Position numbers and translations under genes: made by a program. Below, in pieces: positions 35,280-43,702 of a stretch of 64,000 nt of DNA; within the stretch, counting starts at the first letter, position 1; each line of letters starts with the position of its first letter. The stretch covers positions 1-64,000 of the forward strand of contig CAYRGJ010000016.1 in assembly GCA_964423835.1 (NCBI GenBank), written 5' to 3'. The notes under the pieces are model-generated. The model was not told the DNA's origin, did no database searches, and saw only the letters and a program-made list of their open reading frames with translations. This DNA comes from JAFGCL01 sp964423835. Lineage in GTDB: Bacteria; Chloroflexota; Dehalococcoidia; UBA2247; RBG-13-53-26.

Positions 35280-36506
35280 CTATGCCTGGGCTCCCTCCGC
35301 AACCGGGGCCGCCGGCTCCGCTGCTGCCGGTTCGCCCTCCGCATGCTCGCCGCCGGCGGGCGCGGGCAACAGGTCCATGTACTTCAGCCCCAGGACAAAG
35401 ACCAGCCCCAGGACGGCCACGATGCCCAGAGTCTGCAGCGTCTCGGCCGGCGTGATAAGGAAGCCGCCCCGGGCGCCCCATATGCCGGCGATCTCGCCGG
35501 GATAGTACTCCAGCGGTTGGGAGAGGCCGGGGAAGATGATGGCGGCGCGCTCGAAGAAGATGCCGACGACGCAGATGGCGCAGGCCGCAATGACCCAGTT
35601 AACCTTCTTGCGCAGCCAGGGGTTGCACAATATGCCGAGGGGGATGAAGTAGCCCAGGGCCACCTGCAGCCAGAAGATCCAGGCCCAGGGGCCGGCGATG
35701 AGGAACATCACCGCCTCGCGCTTGGGCGGATAGAAGTGCGTCAGCTTGTCGACAGTCACCAGCACCATGAGGACCAGGATCAGCACCACCAGGAACTTGC
35801 CCAGGGAGACGAACATCTCCTTGTCCAGCGGCCGCTTGCTGAATCTCAGGGTGACGTAGGACAGCAGCATGACCAGAGCCAGGCCGGAGGCGAAGGCCGC
35901 CGAGATGAACTCTATGGGCTTCAGCGAGGAGTACATGACGTGCCTCGTCTCGATGAAGCCCACGATGGCCCCGGTGCCCATGTGCACCAGCATGGCCCAG
36001 AGGACGGCCACCGGCGCGATGAACTTGGTCAGCTTGCTGCCTGAGAGGGCCGCCACCAGGTAGGTCCCCAGGAGCAGGATGTAGCCCGCGTAGAAGATAC
36101 CGTTGATGCCGAACATGGACTTCATGTTGCTCAGGTAGAAGTACATGAACAGGCGCCAGAACTTCTCCGGGCGGCCCAGGTCGGTGAGGACGGTCAGCAT
36201 GGCGCCGATCATGAGCAGGAGCCCCATGAGGACCGCTAGACGCCCGATGGGCTTGTAGCGCTCCTGCCCGAAGACGTACACCAGGGAGGAGACGACCAGG
36301 GAGCCGGCGCTGAGGCCGATGAAGAAGAAGTCCACCGTGATCAGCTGCCCCCAGGTCACGGAGTTGTTCACGCCCCAGAGCCGGAAGCCATACATGTAGG
36401 CCAGTCCATAGGCGGCCAGGCCGGCAATCACGATCGCAGCCAGGACCCCCACCAGGATCTTGTAGTTCCTCGAGTCTCCTTTGATGGCCGCGAAGTCGAC
36501 TTGCAT
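35280..36506 (-). CDS. psrC: NrfD/PsrC-like quinone-interacting membrane subunit
   Basis: A 408-residue integral membrane protein with eight or more predicted helices, of the NrfD/PsrC family that binds quinol/quinone at the membrane face. The family-type stretch LITVDFFFIGLSAGS begins near residue 56. The C-terminal ~30 residues are Ala/Glu/Pro-rich and soluble. It begins 9 bases after the PsrB-like gene. With PsrA and PsrB it forms a complex iron-sulfur molybdoenzyme that links a substrate reductase or oxidase to the quinone pool. Confidence 0.88.
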   Translation of the reverse strand: MQVDFAAIKGDSRNYKILVGVLAAIVIAGLAAYGLAYMYGFRLWGVNNSVTWGQLITVDFFFIGLSAGSLVVSSLVYVFGQERYKPIGRLAVLMGLLLMIGAMLTVLTDLGRPEKFWRLFMYFYLSNMKSMFGINGIFYAGYILLLGTYLVAALSGSKLTKFIAPVAVLWAMLVHMGTGAIVGFIETRHVMYSSLKPIEFISAAFASGLALVMLLSYVTLRFSKRPLDKEMFVSLGKFLVVLILVLMVLVTVDKLTHFYPPKREAVMFLIAGPWAWIFWLQVALGYFIPLGILCNPWLRKKVNWVIAACAICVVGIFFERAAIIFPGLSQPLEYYPGEIAGIWGARGGFLITPAETLQTLGIVAVLGLVFVLGLKYMDLLPAPAGGEHAEGEPAAAEPAAPVAEGAQA

Positions 36507-36515
36507 TGAGTCTCC

Positions 36516-37223
36516 TTACCTCGGGAGGTAGATGGTCTTGGGATGGGTGAGCATGTCCTCTCGAAGCTTGAGGTACGTGCGGGAAGCCAGCAGCTTTGAG
36601 ACCGTGCTCTGCGGGTCGTCCAGGTCGCCGAAGAACCGGGCTTCCGTGGGGCAGGCCTCAACGCAGGCGGGGACCACCCCGTTCGGGCTCCCGATCTCCA
36701 TCCCTTTGGCCACGGCCTCGTCTATCCGGTGGAAGCAGTAGGTGCACTTCTCCACCACGCCGCGAGTCCGATGGGGGTAGGGCCAGGGCCCGATCTCGGC
36801 GCCATAGTCGAGGCCCAGATCGGGAGGCAGGTCCGGCCGCTGGTACTCCTCGTCCGCCTGGTCCTTGAAGTTGAAACTGCGGGCGCCGTAAGGGCAGGCC
36901 ACGATGCAGTACCGGCAGCCGAGGCAGCGGCGGAAGTTCTGAATCACGATGCCGTCCCACCTCTTGAAGGTGGCCTTCGACGGACAGACGTTCACGCAGG
37001 GCGGGCTGGAGCAGTGCATGCAGGGCATGGGGATGATCTGGGTATTGACCGCCGGGTACTCGCCCTCGGTGGCGGAGATGACCTTGTGCCAGTACATATC
37101 ATGGTGCCGGTTGTGCTCATAGGGCGTGCCGTGCGGAACGTTGTTCTCCGCCTTGCAGGCCAGCGAGCAGGCCTGGCACCCTACGCACTTGTCCAGGTCG
37201 ATGACCATTCCCCAGTTAGCCAT
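36516..37223 (-). CDS. psrB: PsrB-like four-cluster ferredoxin subunit
   Basis: A 235-residue protein of the PsrB/DmsB type with four cysteine groups for [4Fe-4S] clusters: CVGCQACSLACKAE, CMHCSSPPCVNVCP, CLGCRYCIVACPYG, and CTYCFHR with CVEACP. It has no signal peptide, as expected for a subunit that travels with a Tat-exported catalytic partner. GAGGCGG lies before the ATG, and it follows psrA by 7 bases. Confidence 0.92.
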   Translation of the reverse strand: MANWGMVIDLDKCVGCQACSLACKAENNVPHGTPYEHNRHHDMYWHKVISATEGEYPAVNTQIIPMPCMHCSSPPCVNVCPSKATFKRWDGIVIQNFRRCLGCRYCIVACPYGARSFNFKDQADEEYQRPDLPPDLGLDYGAEIGPWPYPHRTRGVVEKCTYCFHRIDEAVAKGMEIGSPNGVVPACVEACPTEARFFGDLDDPQSTVSKLLASRTYLKLREDMLTHPKTIYLPR

Positions 37224-37230
37224 TACCGCC

Positions 37231-39528
37231 TCATGCCTTGCGGATGCCTACCCTGGCGCCGTGCAGGGATGGCTGTCCGCTCTCCTCGTCATATTCCGTG
37301 CCGATGACCTCCATGGGATTGCAGCCCATGCCGTCAGAGAACTCCCCGGAGGCGAAATGCCCCTGGCCGGTGGCGATGGCCACGACCCCGGGGTGCATGC
37401 CTTCAATGACCCGGGCCTCGCCCTCTATCTCGCCGTATACGGAGCTGACGATGACCTCGTCGCCCTCACCGATACCGGCGTGATGGGCGGTCTCGGGGTT
37501 CATCTCGATGAGGTTCTTCCAGCCGCGGCCGTGCATGACCAGGTACATCTCCTGGGCCCAGGGGAAGTTCTGGCTGCCTCCGCGGATCTCCAGGACCGGG
37601 CGGTAGATGGCCAGCGGCAGGCCGTACACCGCGTCCTCGCGGGGCTGCTGCACGTTGCGCACCCGCTCCAGCCCTTCAGAGTGGAACTCGAAGCGGCCCG
37701 AGGGGGTGCCGAAGGCGTAGCGCCCGTAGGTGTAGGGGCTGCCTCTCCAAACGCCGACGTTCTTGAAGTCCACCCATCCCACGAAGGGGCTGGTGCGGTA
37801 CGCTGCGAACTGCTCAGGGAAGGCCTCCGGATCGCCGGAGACGGCCCCCGATGCCGGCAGGAAGGCCGCAGACCTCCCCAGGAGGCTGGCGATATCGTAG
37901 ATGATCCTGGCCGGGGGCCGGGACTCGTCCCTCGGCGCGATGACGGGCTGCTTTATGCGGGCCTCGGCGTAACCGGAGCCGGCGATGGCGCTCTCATAGC
38001 CCCAGTCCTCCAGGTAGGTGCAGGCGGGCAGGATGACGTCCGCGTAGGCCGCCATTTCGCTCTTGGCGGGACCGACGTGCACGTAGTACAGGTTCTTGAG
38101 GGCCTCGTCCCACTTGCCGCCCTCACCGCTCTCCGGGACGGACATGATGAGATTGCTGTTGAAGCCTATGACTGACGCCGCGCCCGCGCCATGCACCAGC
38201 CGGTCCATCTCCCGGCAGCTGATGCCTGTCTCGGCGGGCAGGCCCGCGGTGGGCATGGGGGCGTACGGAGGATACTCCTGGTAGACTATGCCGCCCGGGA
38301 CATCGATGCTGCCCACCAGGGCGTTGAGGCAGTAGATAGCATGGCTGGCGAACGTCCCATAGGGCCAGCCGGCGGCGGCCTCGCCGCTCCAGGCAATGGC
38401 CGGCCGGGCCTGGGCGAACCCCCGGGCAATCCTGGCGATGGCCGCGGCGTCGACGCCGCAGGCAGCGGACACGCTCTCGGGGCTGAACTGGGGGGCCAGG
38501 GCCACTGCCTTGAAGGCCTCAAACCCTTCGGTGTGGTTGGCGATGAAGTCCGCGTCATGCAGGCCCTCGGAGAGGATCACGTGGGCGATGGCCATGGCCA
38601 CAGCGCCCTCGGAGCCGGGAACGATCGGAAGCCACTCGTCGGCCCGCGAGGCGGTAACGGAGTACCGGGGATCGAAGGACACCACCCTGGTCTTGATGGG
38701 CAACTCACGGCGCATCATGCCCCAGAGGCGCAGGTTGCGGGCCAGGGGGCGCTCGGACTCGACGATGCCGGAGCTGAAGGCGATGATGTACCTGGCCGAG
38801 GCGTTGCCCTCGGATACCAGCTCGTACCCGCTGGTCCCCAGGCCGTCCGCCAGCATCTTGCCCTCATGATTGGCGTCCGTCTCCAGGCCCTCCTCCTTGA
38901 AGAGGTTCGGGGTGCCGCAGGCCAGGGCGAACTGCCGGATGAGGTCTTCGTTGCTGGTGGTGTTGAGGCCCTGCAGGATGAGGAGCCTTTCCGCCGGGGT
39001 GGCATTCAGGTGCGCGGCTACCTGGGGCAGGGCCTCGTCCCAGCTGACCTCTTCGAAATCGGCCTCGTAGTTGACGCCTCTGCCCTTCTGGGTGCCCGCC
39101 TTTCTGACAAGAGGCCGCGGGAACCGGTCGGCATTGTAGAGGACCTGCAGGCCAACGTGAGAACGGGAGCAGCACTTGCCTTCTGAGTAGCTTGACGCCG
39201 GGTTGCCCAGTATGCGGACCACCCGGGTCTGGCCAAGGGTGGTCTCCACCCTTCGGACCCGGACGGCGCAACGCGTCGGGCAGTTCAGGCAGGACGTGGG
39301 GATGAACACCTCGGCAGGCGTGCCGTCTGCGTTTGTGGCCAGCCCTCTGGTGGTCTGGGTCTCGAAGCCCTGCTGGACACCGGTCCGGGGACGCTTCAAC
39401 GCCACGACGACCGCCAGCACGGCGGCGGCCCCGGCCGAAACACCAAGAAAGGCCCGCCGGCTTATCTTGAAGCCTTTGGACCTCTGAGGCTCTGGGCTGT
39501 TTGGCTTGTCTGCTCCTGTCTCACTCAA
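37231..39528 (-). CDS. psrA: PsrA/PhsA-like molybdopterin oxidoreductase, Tat-exported
   Basis: A 765-residue catalytic subunit (TTG start at 39528). Residues ~20-45 are a Tat signal: SRRAFLG followed by a hydrophobic stretch. The [4Fe-4S] site is C80-x2-C83-x3-C87 with a fourth Cys at 119 or 120, followed by bis-MGD folds; the C-terminal cofactor domain has ETAHHAGIGEGDEV. In PsrA/PhsA the molybdenum ligand is Cys just after a GSPN-type motif. Here the region after GTPNLF (206-211) has no Cys or selenocysteine; Asp218 is a possible ligand. Substrate is unknown, with polysulfide, thiosulfate or tetrathionate as candidates. Confidence 0.86.
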   Translation of the reverse strand: MSETGADKPNSPEPQRSKGFKISRRAFLGVSAGAAAVLAVVVALKRPRTGVQQGFETQTTRGLATNADGTPAEVFIPTSCLNCPTRCAVRVRRVETTLGQTRVVRILGNPASSYSEGKCCSRSHVGLQVLYNADRFPRPLVRKAGTQKGRGVNYEADFEEVSWDEALPQVAAHLNATPAERLLILQGLNTTSNEDLIRQFALACGTPNLFKEEGLETDANHEGKMLADGLGTSGYELVSEGNASARYIIAFSSGIVESERPLARNLRLWGMMRRELPIKTRVVSFDPRYSVTASRADEWLPIVPGSEGAVAMAIAHVILSEGLHDADFIANHTEGFEAFKAVALAPQFSPESVSAACGVDAAAIARIARGFAQARPAIAWSGEAAAGWPYGTFASHAIYCLNALVGSIDVPGGIVYQEYPPYAPMPTAGLPAETGISCREMDRLVHGAGAASVIGFNSNLIMSVPESGEGGKWDEALKNLYYVHVGPAKSEMAAYADVILPACTYLEDWGYESAIAGSGYAEARIKQPVIAPRDESRPPARIIYDIASLLGRSAAFLPASGAVSGDPEAFPEQFAAYRTSPFVGWVDFKNVGVWRGSPYTYGRYAFGTPSGRFEFHSEGLERVRNVQQPREDAVYGLPLAIYRPVLEIRGGSQNFPWAQEMYLVMHGRGWKNLIEMNPETAHHAGIGEGDEVIVSSVYGEIEGEARVIEGMHPGVVAIATGQGHFASGEFSDGMGCNPMEVIGTEYDEESGQPSLHGARVGIRKA

Positions 39529-39627
39529 GGTTGTTCTCTGCTGTCAACCCCACCCGACTAACCCAACCCAAGTATTCGCTCATGCCGATGGTGCCGGCTT
39601 TGAGTCGCCGCTCACAGCGACATATTC

Positions 39628-39657
39628 ATTGTACGAAAGACGTTCCGAAGGTGTCAA
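39628..39657 (-). promoter_or_regulatory. strong promoter of the psrABC-EMO operon
   Basis: On the minus strand, TTGACA (39652-39657) and TACAAT (39628-39633) are 18 bases apart, matching 11 of 12 consensus bases. The predicted start of transcription leaves a leader of about 90 bases before psrA. Confidence 0.75.
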
Positions 39658-39718
39658 CGTCGATACGGCACGGGAATACGGCTCTGCGGACGGCCCCGGG
39701 TGACGCTGAAGTCGCATG

Positions 39719-41146
39719 CTATCTCCTCACTGTGTCCAGGACCTCGCCCGCCGGGGACACCAGCTGGACCACCAGCGGCATCTCTCCCAGGGCATGAGTG
39801 GAGCAGGACAGGCACGGGTCGTAGCAGCGGATGGCAGCCTCCACCCGGTTCAGCATGCCCTCAGTGAGCTTGTTGCCGTCCACGTACTTCCGGGCCACCT
39901 CGTACACGGCCCGGTTCATGGCGGCGTTATTGTTGCCGGTGGCCACAATGAGGTTCACCTTCTTGATCACGCCGCTCTTGTCCACCCAGAAGTGATGGAA
40001 GAGCGTCCCCCTGGGGGCCTCGAGGACGCCGACGCCCTCTTCGTTGATCTTGCCGCTGCCGGCGTAGATGTCGGTGGAGCAGATCTGATCGTCCTCCGCC
40101 AGGACCCTGATGCGCTCCGCCGAGTAGAGGCACTCGATCATGCGGGCATAGTGGAAGTACAGCGAGCCCTCCACGATTCCGGTTTTGGAGAGCTTCTTGA
40201 ACTCCTTGAACTCCTTGCCGGCCAGCGGAGTGGTGATGCGGTCGACCACGTTCAGCCTCCCCAGGGGACCGACGCGGTACATGCCACCGTCCGGGCAACC
40301 CGGCTTCTTATAGTACGGGAACTTGAGATAGGTCCAGTCCTCCACCCGCTCCTCGATGATGGAAAGGTAGTCCCTGGGGTCCACCTTGTCCTCCAGGATG
40401 GCGCCCTTGTCGTTCCTCATCCTGATGGTGCCGTCGTAGAGGTTCAGGTTGCCGTCCTCGTCGGTGAGCCCCATGTAGCCCGAGGGGAAGCTGGCAAACC
40501 CGGCGGCCTCTTCCCTGTTCTTCTCGAGGTAGTCCTTGATTATGCTGACGCCCACCTGCGCATCCGCAATGGCGCCGTCGATCTGCTTCAATATCTCCTC
40601 CTGCTGCTCGCGGGCCAGAGCGCGGCTGACCCCGCCGCCTATGGCGAAGGTGGGGTGGATGCTCTTGGTGCCCAGCATGCGGATGATAGACTGGCCCAGC
40701 TTGCGCAGCATGACTCCCTTGACCGCCAGGTCCGGCTTCTCGGCGATAAGGCCCACCACGTTTCGCCTGGCGGGGTCGGCGTCGAAGCCGAGCAGCAGGT
40801 CGGGGCTGGCCAGGTGGAAGAAGTGGAGGGCGTGGGACTGAAGGAACTGGGCCATGTGCATCAGCTCGCGCAGCTTCCTGGCGGTGGGGGTTATCTGCAC
40901 CCCCATGATCGCGTCCGCGGCCTTGGCGCCGGCCAGGTGATGGCTGACGGGGCAGATGCCGCAGGACCGGGAAATGAACAGAGGCATCTCCCAGAAGAGG
41001 CGCCCCTCGCAGGCCTTCTCCAGCCCCCGGAACTCGATCACGTTGAACCTGGCCTCGCTCACCCGGCCGTCGTCACCCAGCTGCAGGGTAACCTTGCCGT
41101 GGCCCTCAATCCTGGTTATCGGCTCTATCTCGATCTTCCTGCTCAT
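39719..41146 (-). CDS. hoxH: [NiFe] hydrogenase large subunit (Hox/group 3 type)
   Basis: A 475-residue catalytic subunit. Both nickel-binding motifs are complete: RSCGICPVSHH (C62, C65) and DPCLSCSTHALG (C445, C448, H451). Residues after H451 form a 24-residue tail normally removed by a maturation protease. RIEGHG near the N-terminus is the usual family hallmark. It is the last of five genes with HoxE, F, U and Y-type partners, which indicates a cytoplasmic NAD(P)-linked group 3 enzyme. No hyp or protease genes are in the window, so maturation genes must lie elsewhere. Confidence 0.95.
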   Translation of the reverse strand: MSRKIEIEPITRIEGHGKVTLQLGDDGRVSEARFNVIEFRGLEKACEGRLFWEMPLFISRSCGICPVSHHLAGAKAADAIMGVQITPTARKLRELMHMAQFLQSHALHFFHLASPDLLLGFDADPARRNVVGLIAEKPDLAVKGVMLRKLGQSIIRMLGTKSIHPTFAIGGGVSRALAREQQEEILKQIDGAIADAQVGVSIIKDYLEKNREEAAGFASFPSGYMGLTDEDGNLNLYDGTIRMRNDKGAILEDKVDPRDYLSIIEERVEDWTYLKFPYYKKPGCPDGGMYRVGPLGRLNVVDRITTPLAGKEFKEFKKLSKTGIVEGSLYFHYARMIECLYSAERIRVLAEDDQICSTDIYAGSGKINEEGVGVLEAPRGTLFHHFWVDKSGVIKKVNLIVATGNNNAAMNRAVYEVARKYVDGNKLTEGMLNRVEAAIRCYDPCLSCSTHALGEMPLVVQLVSPAGEVLDTVRR

Positions 41147-41175
41147 TTCACCTTGCCTCCACGCAACACCAGAAA

Positions 41176-41712
41176 TCAGTCAAAGCGCATCATGTTGGCC
41201 GGCAGGACCGGGATCCGGCCATTCAACAGCTCCACCAGGGCATAGAGGATTTGATCGGCATCGGGCGGGCATCCGGGCACGAAGCAGTCCACCTTCACAA
41301 CGTGGTTGGCCGGCTTGACCTTGTCCAGCAGCCGGGGTATCTCGTCCGACATCGGTATCTTGCCGTCCACGGTGCTCTCCGTCTCGATATAGCCTCTGCG
41401 CAGGCAGTCGGCCTTGTCGATGGGATTGCGGGCCGCCGGCAGCCCGCCATAGCAGGCGCAGTCACCCCAGGCCATCAGGATCTTGCAGTGGGCCCGCAGG
41501 TCGCGGAGCACCGCTTCGTCCTTGGTGGTATTCACCGCGCCTTCGATAATGCCCACATCCACCTGCTCGTACTCCTTGAAGTCGGTGATGGGGCTGGCGG
41601 TGATGTCCACCAGCTTGACCACGTCCAGTATCTTCTCATCTATGTCCAGGAAGGACATGTGACATCCGGCGCAGCCAGCCAGCCACGCGGTCGCAATCTT
41701 AGGTTTGGCCAC
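41176..41712 (-). CDS. hoxY: [NiFe] hydrogenase small subunit
   Basis: A 178-residue small subunit with the four proximal-cluster ligands: AGCAGCHMS (C14, C17), WGDCACYGG (C85) and CFVPGCPPD. It lacks the Tat signal and the C-terminal distal-cluster domain of membrane hydrogenases, as in HoxY and MvhG. The start overlaps the end of the diaphorase subunit by 14 bases. It carries electrons from the HoxH active site to the diaphorase. Confidence 0.93.
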   Translation of the reverse strand: MAKPKIATAWLAGCAGCHMSFLDIDEKILDVVKLVDITASPITDFKEYEQVDVGIIEGAVNTTKDEAVLRDLRAHCKILMAWGDCACYGGLPAARNPIDKADCLRRGYIETESTVDGKIPMSDEIPRLLDKVKPANHVVKVDCFVPGCPPDADQILYALVELLNGRIPVLPANMMRFD

Positions 41713-43702
41713 AGCTAACCTCCTGATCCAAGCTCAACTCGTGCCCCAGTCTCCGGGAAAGCTCGCTGAGGGTCTCCCGGTCCTGCAGCAGGCCTTCCTT
41801 CGGATCGATCAGCCGGCAGGACCTGGCTGCGCGGCCGTCAAGGCTGACGTACTGGCCGCCGTCCCTCTCCGCCCACGTGGGAGAGGGCAGGACCACGTCC
41901 GCCATCGAGGTCACCGCTGAGCGGTAGCTGGCCTGCACCACCAGGAAGTCGATGGTCCGCAGCCAGCCCAGGACCTCGTCATTGTCCACCCGCTCGTCCG
42001 ACACCAGGAGATACAGCCCCGGCACCTGGCTCTGGGACAGATCCCTGGCGGCCGCCCCCAGGTTCCAGGCGCCGCGGCTGTTGGCCGCCGGCTTGAGGGA
42101 GATGATCCTCAGGCGGTCGCCGTCCCGGTTCCCGCTGAGGTCGGCCAGGTTCAGCAGGCCGGTCACCACTGCCGCGGGCTGGGCGTGCCAGGCGCCCTGG
42201 CCATATACGATCACGGCATGCCTAGCCTGGCCGAAGATCTCGGCGGCCGTGTCCAGGTCGGCGGCGCTGACGCCGGTCTCGGCCTGAACCCTCGCCGCGT
42301 CATACTGGGACAGAGCCTGGGCCAGCTTGGCCGGGGCCGCCTTCCCTTTGAGCCGGCCCTTCGACACCAGCAGATGCATCAGGCCGTTGAGGAGGGCCCC
42401 AACGCCGACCGCACCGGGCTTCAGCCACAGCGAGCGCCACAGGGGCAGGACGTCATTCTGCGCGTCGATCACTATCAGGCTGGCCCCGTTGCCGTCCACG
42501 GCCCGCCGGATGAGAGAGGCCACTATGGGGTGCGTCTTCACCGGATCGGCGCCCACCAGGAGTATGCAGTCCGACTTCAGGATTTCGTCGATGGAGCACT
42601 CGATCCCGGCCCCGTCCGCCTTCTTGTTGAAGGCCTTGACGGCTTCGGTGATGACCCGGAAGGCCTCGCCGCCCATGGTGTCGATGCGGCTGCTGCCTAC
42701 CGCCTTCCTCATGAACTGGCAGAAGGCGGCGATGGTCTCGGAGGGCAGCCTGGCTGAAGCCACGCCGGTGAAGTCTTTGCCCAGCTTCTTCATGCGGCTG
42801 GCCGCGGCCTCGATGGCTTCGTCCAGGGTGCATTCCTTCAGCTTGCCTTCCTTGTCCCGTATCATGGGCGAGGTGATGCGCTGGTGGCCGTCGGCCAGCA
42901 GGCCGAAGCGCCCCATGCGGCAGAGGGGGCCCCTTATGCCGGTGGAGTCGGGAGACTCTATTCTGACCACGTTGTTGTCCTTGACCAGCACGGAGAGCTC
43001 ACAGCCGACGCCGCAGACCGGGCAGACGGTCCTCATTCGCTGGCACTCGCTGGTGCGTGGCCGGTACATGCTGAGCTTGGAGAAGATGGCGCCGGTGGGG
43101 CAGACCTGAAGGCAGGCCCCGCACTGCGTGCACGATGAGGCCCCCAGCGGCTGGTTGAGATCGGCGGCCACCACGGTCTTGAAGCCGCGCCGGGCGAAGT
43201 CCAGCGTGTGGTTGGCCTCGATCTCGCGGCAGACCCGTACGCAGCGGCCGCACGTGATGCAGCGCCCGTGATCGATGACGATGTATTCGCTGAGGGCGTC
43301 CACCGGGGTGGCGGGAGTGGAGTAGGGGTAGCGGACATTGTCCATCTGGTAGCGGTAGCCCATGGCCTGCAGCTCGCAGTCACCGCTCTTCTGGCAGTAC
43401 ATGCAGTAGTGGTTCTTCTCGGTGAACATCAGCTCCAGTATGAGACGGCGGTAGTTCTCCAGCTTCTCGGTCCGGGTATGGACCACCAGCCCGTCACGGG
43501 CCGGGTAGGTGCAGGACGGATTGATGCGCCTTTCGCCCTCGATGTCCACCACGCACATGCGGCAGGCCCCCACGTTGGTGAGGCCCTTGAACTCGCAGAG
43601 GGTGGGCACGTCTATCCCGTTCTTGCGGCAGACATCGAGAACGGTGTCGCCCTCATGCCCCTGCACCTTCCGGCCGTCAACAGTCAGCCATATTTCCTTC
43701 AT
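41699..43702 (-). CDS. NuoG/HoxU-like diaphorase subunit with molybdopterin-type domain
   Basis: A 667-residue protein, far longer than canonical HoxU (~240). An N-terminal [2Fe-2S] domain (C36, C47, C50, C64) is followed by the His/Cys cluster NHYCMYCQKSGDCELQ, two ferredoxin clusters (CITCGRCVRVCR and CTQCGACLQVCPTG), and a NuoG-like Mo-bis-MGD-fold domain from ~residue 220 (CPVCGVGC onward). In NuoG that fold has lost the cofactor, and probably here too (inference). It passes electrons between HoxY and HoxF. Its ATG directly follows the hoxF stop. Confidence 0.88.
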   Translation of the reverse strand: MKEIWLTVDGRKVQGHEGDTVLDVCRKNGIDVPTLCEFKGLTNVGACRMCVVDIEGERRINPSCTYPARDGLVVHTRTEKLENYRRLILELMFTEKNHYCMYCQKSGDCELQAMGYRYQMDNVRYPYSTPATPVDALSEYIVIDHGRCITCGRCVRVCREIEANHTLDFARRGFKTVVAADLNQPLGASSCTQCGACLQVCPTGAIFSKLSMYRPRTSECQRMRTVCPVCGVGCELSVLVKDNNVVRIESPDSTGIRGPLCRMGRFGLLADGHQRITSPMIRDKEGKLKECTLDEAIEAAASRMKKLGKDFTGVASARLPSETIAAFCQFMRKAVGSSRIDTMGGEAFRVITEAVKAFNKKADGAGIECSIDEILKSDCILLVGADPVKTHPIVASLIRRAVDGNGASLIVIDAQNDVLPLWRSLWLKPGAVGVGALLNGLMHLLVSKGRLKGKAAPAKLAQALSQYDAARVQAETGVSAADLDTAAEIFGQARHAVIVYGQGAWHAQPAAVVTGLLNLADLSGNRDGDRLRIISLKPAANSRGAWNLGAAARDLSQSQVPGLYLLVSDERVDNDEVLGWLRTIDFLVVQASYRSAVTSMADVVLPSPTWAERDGGQYVSLDGRAARSCRLIDPKEGLLQDRETLSELSRRLGHELSLDQEVSCGQT

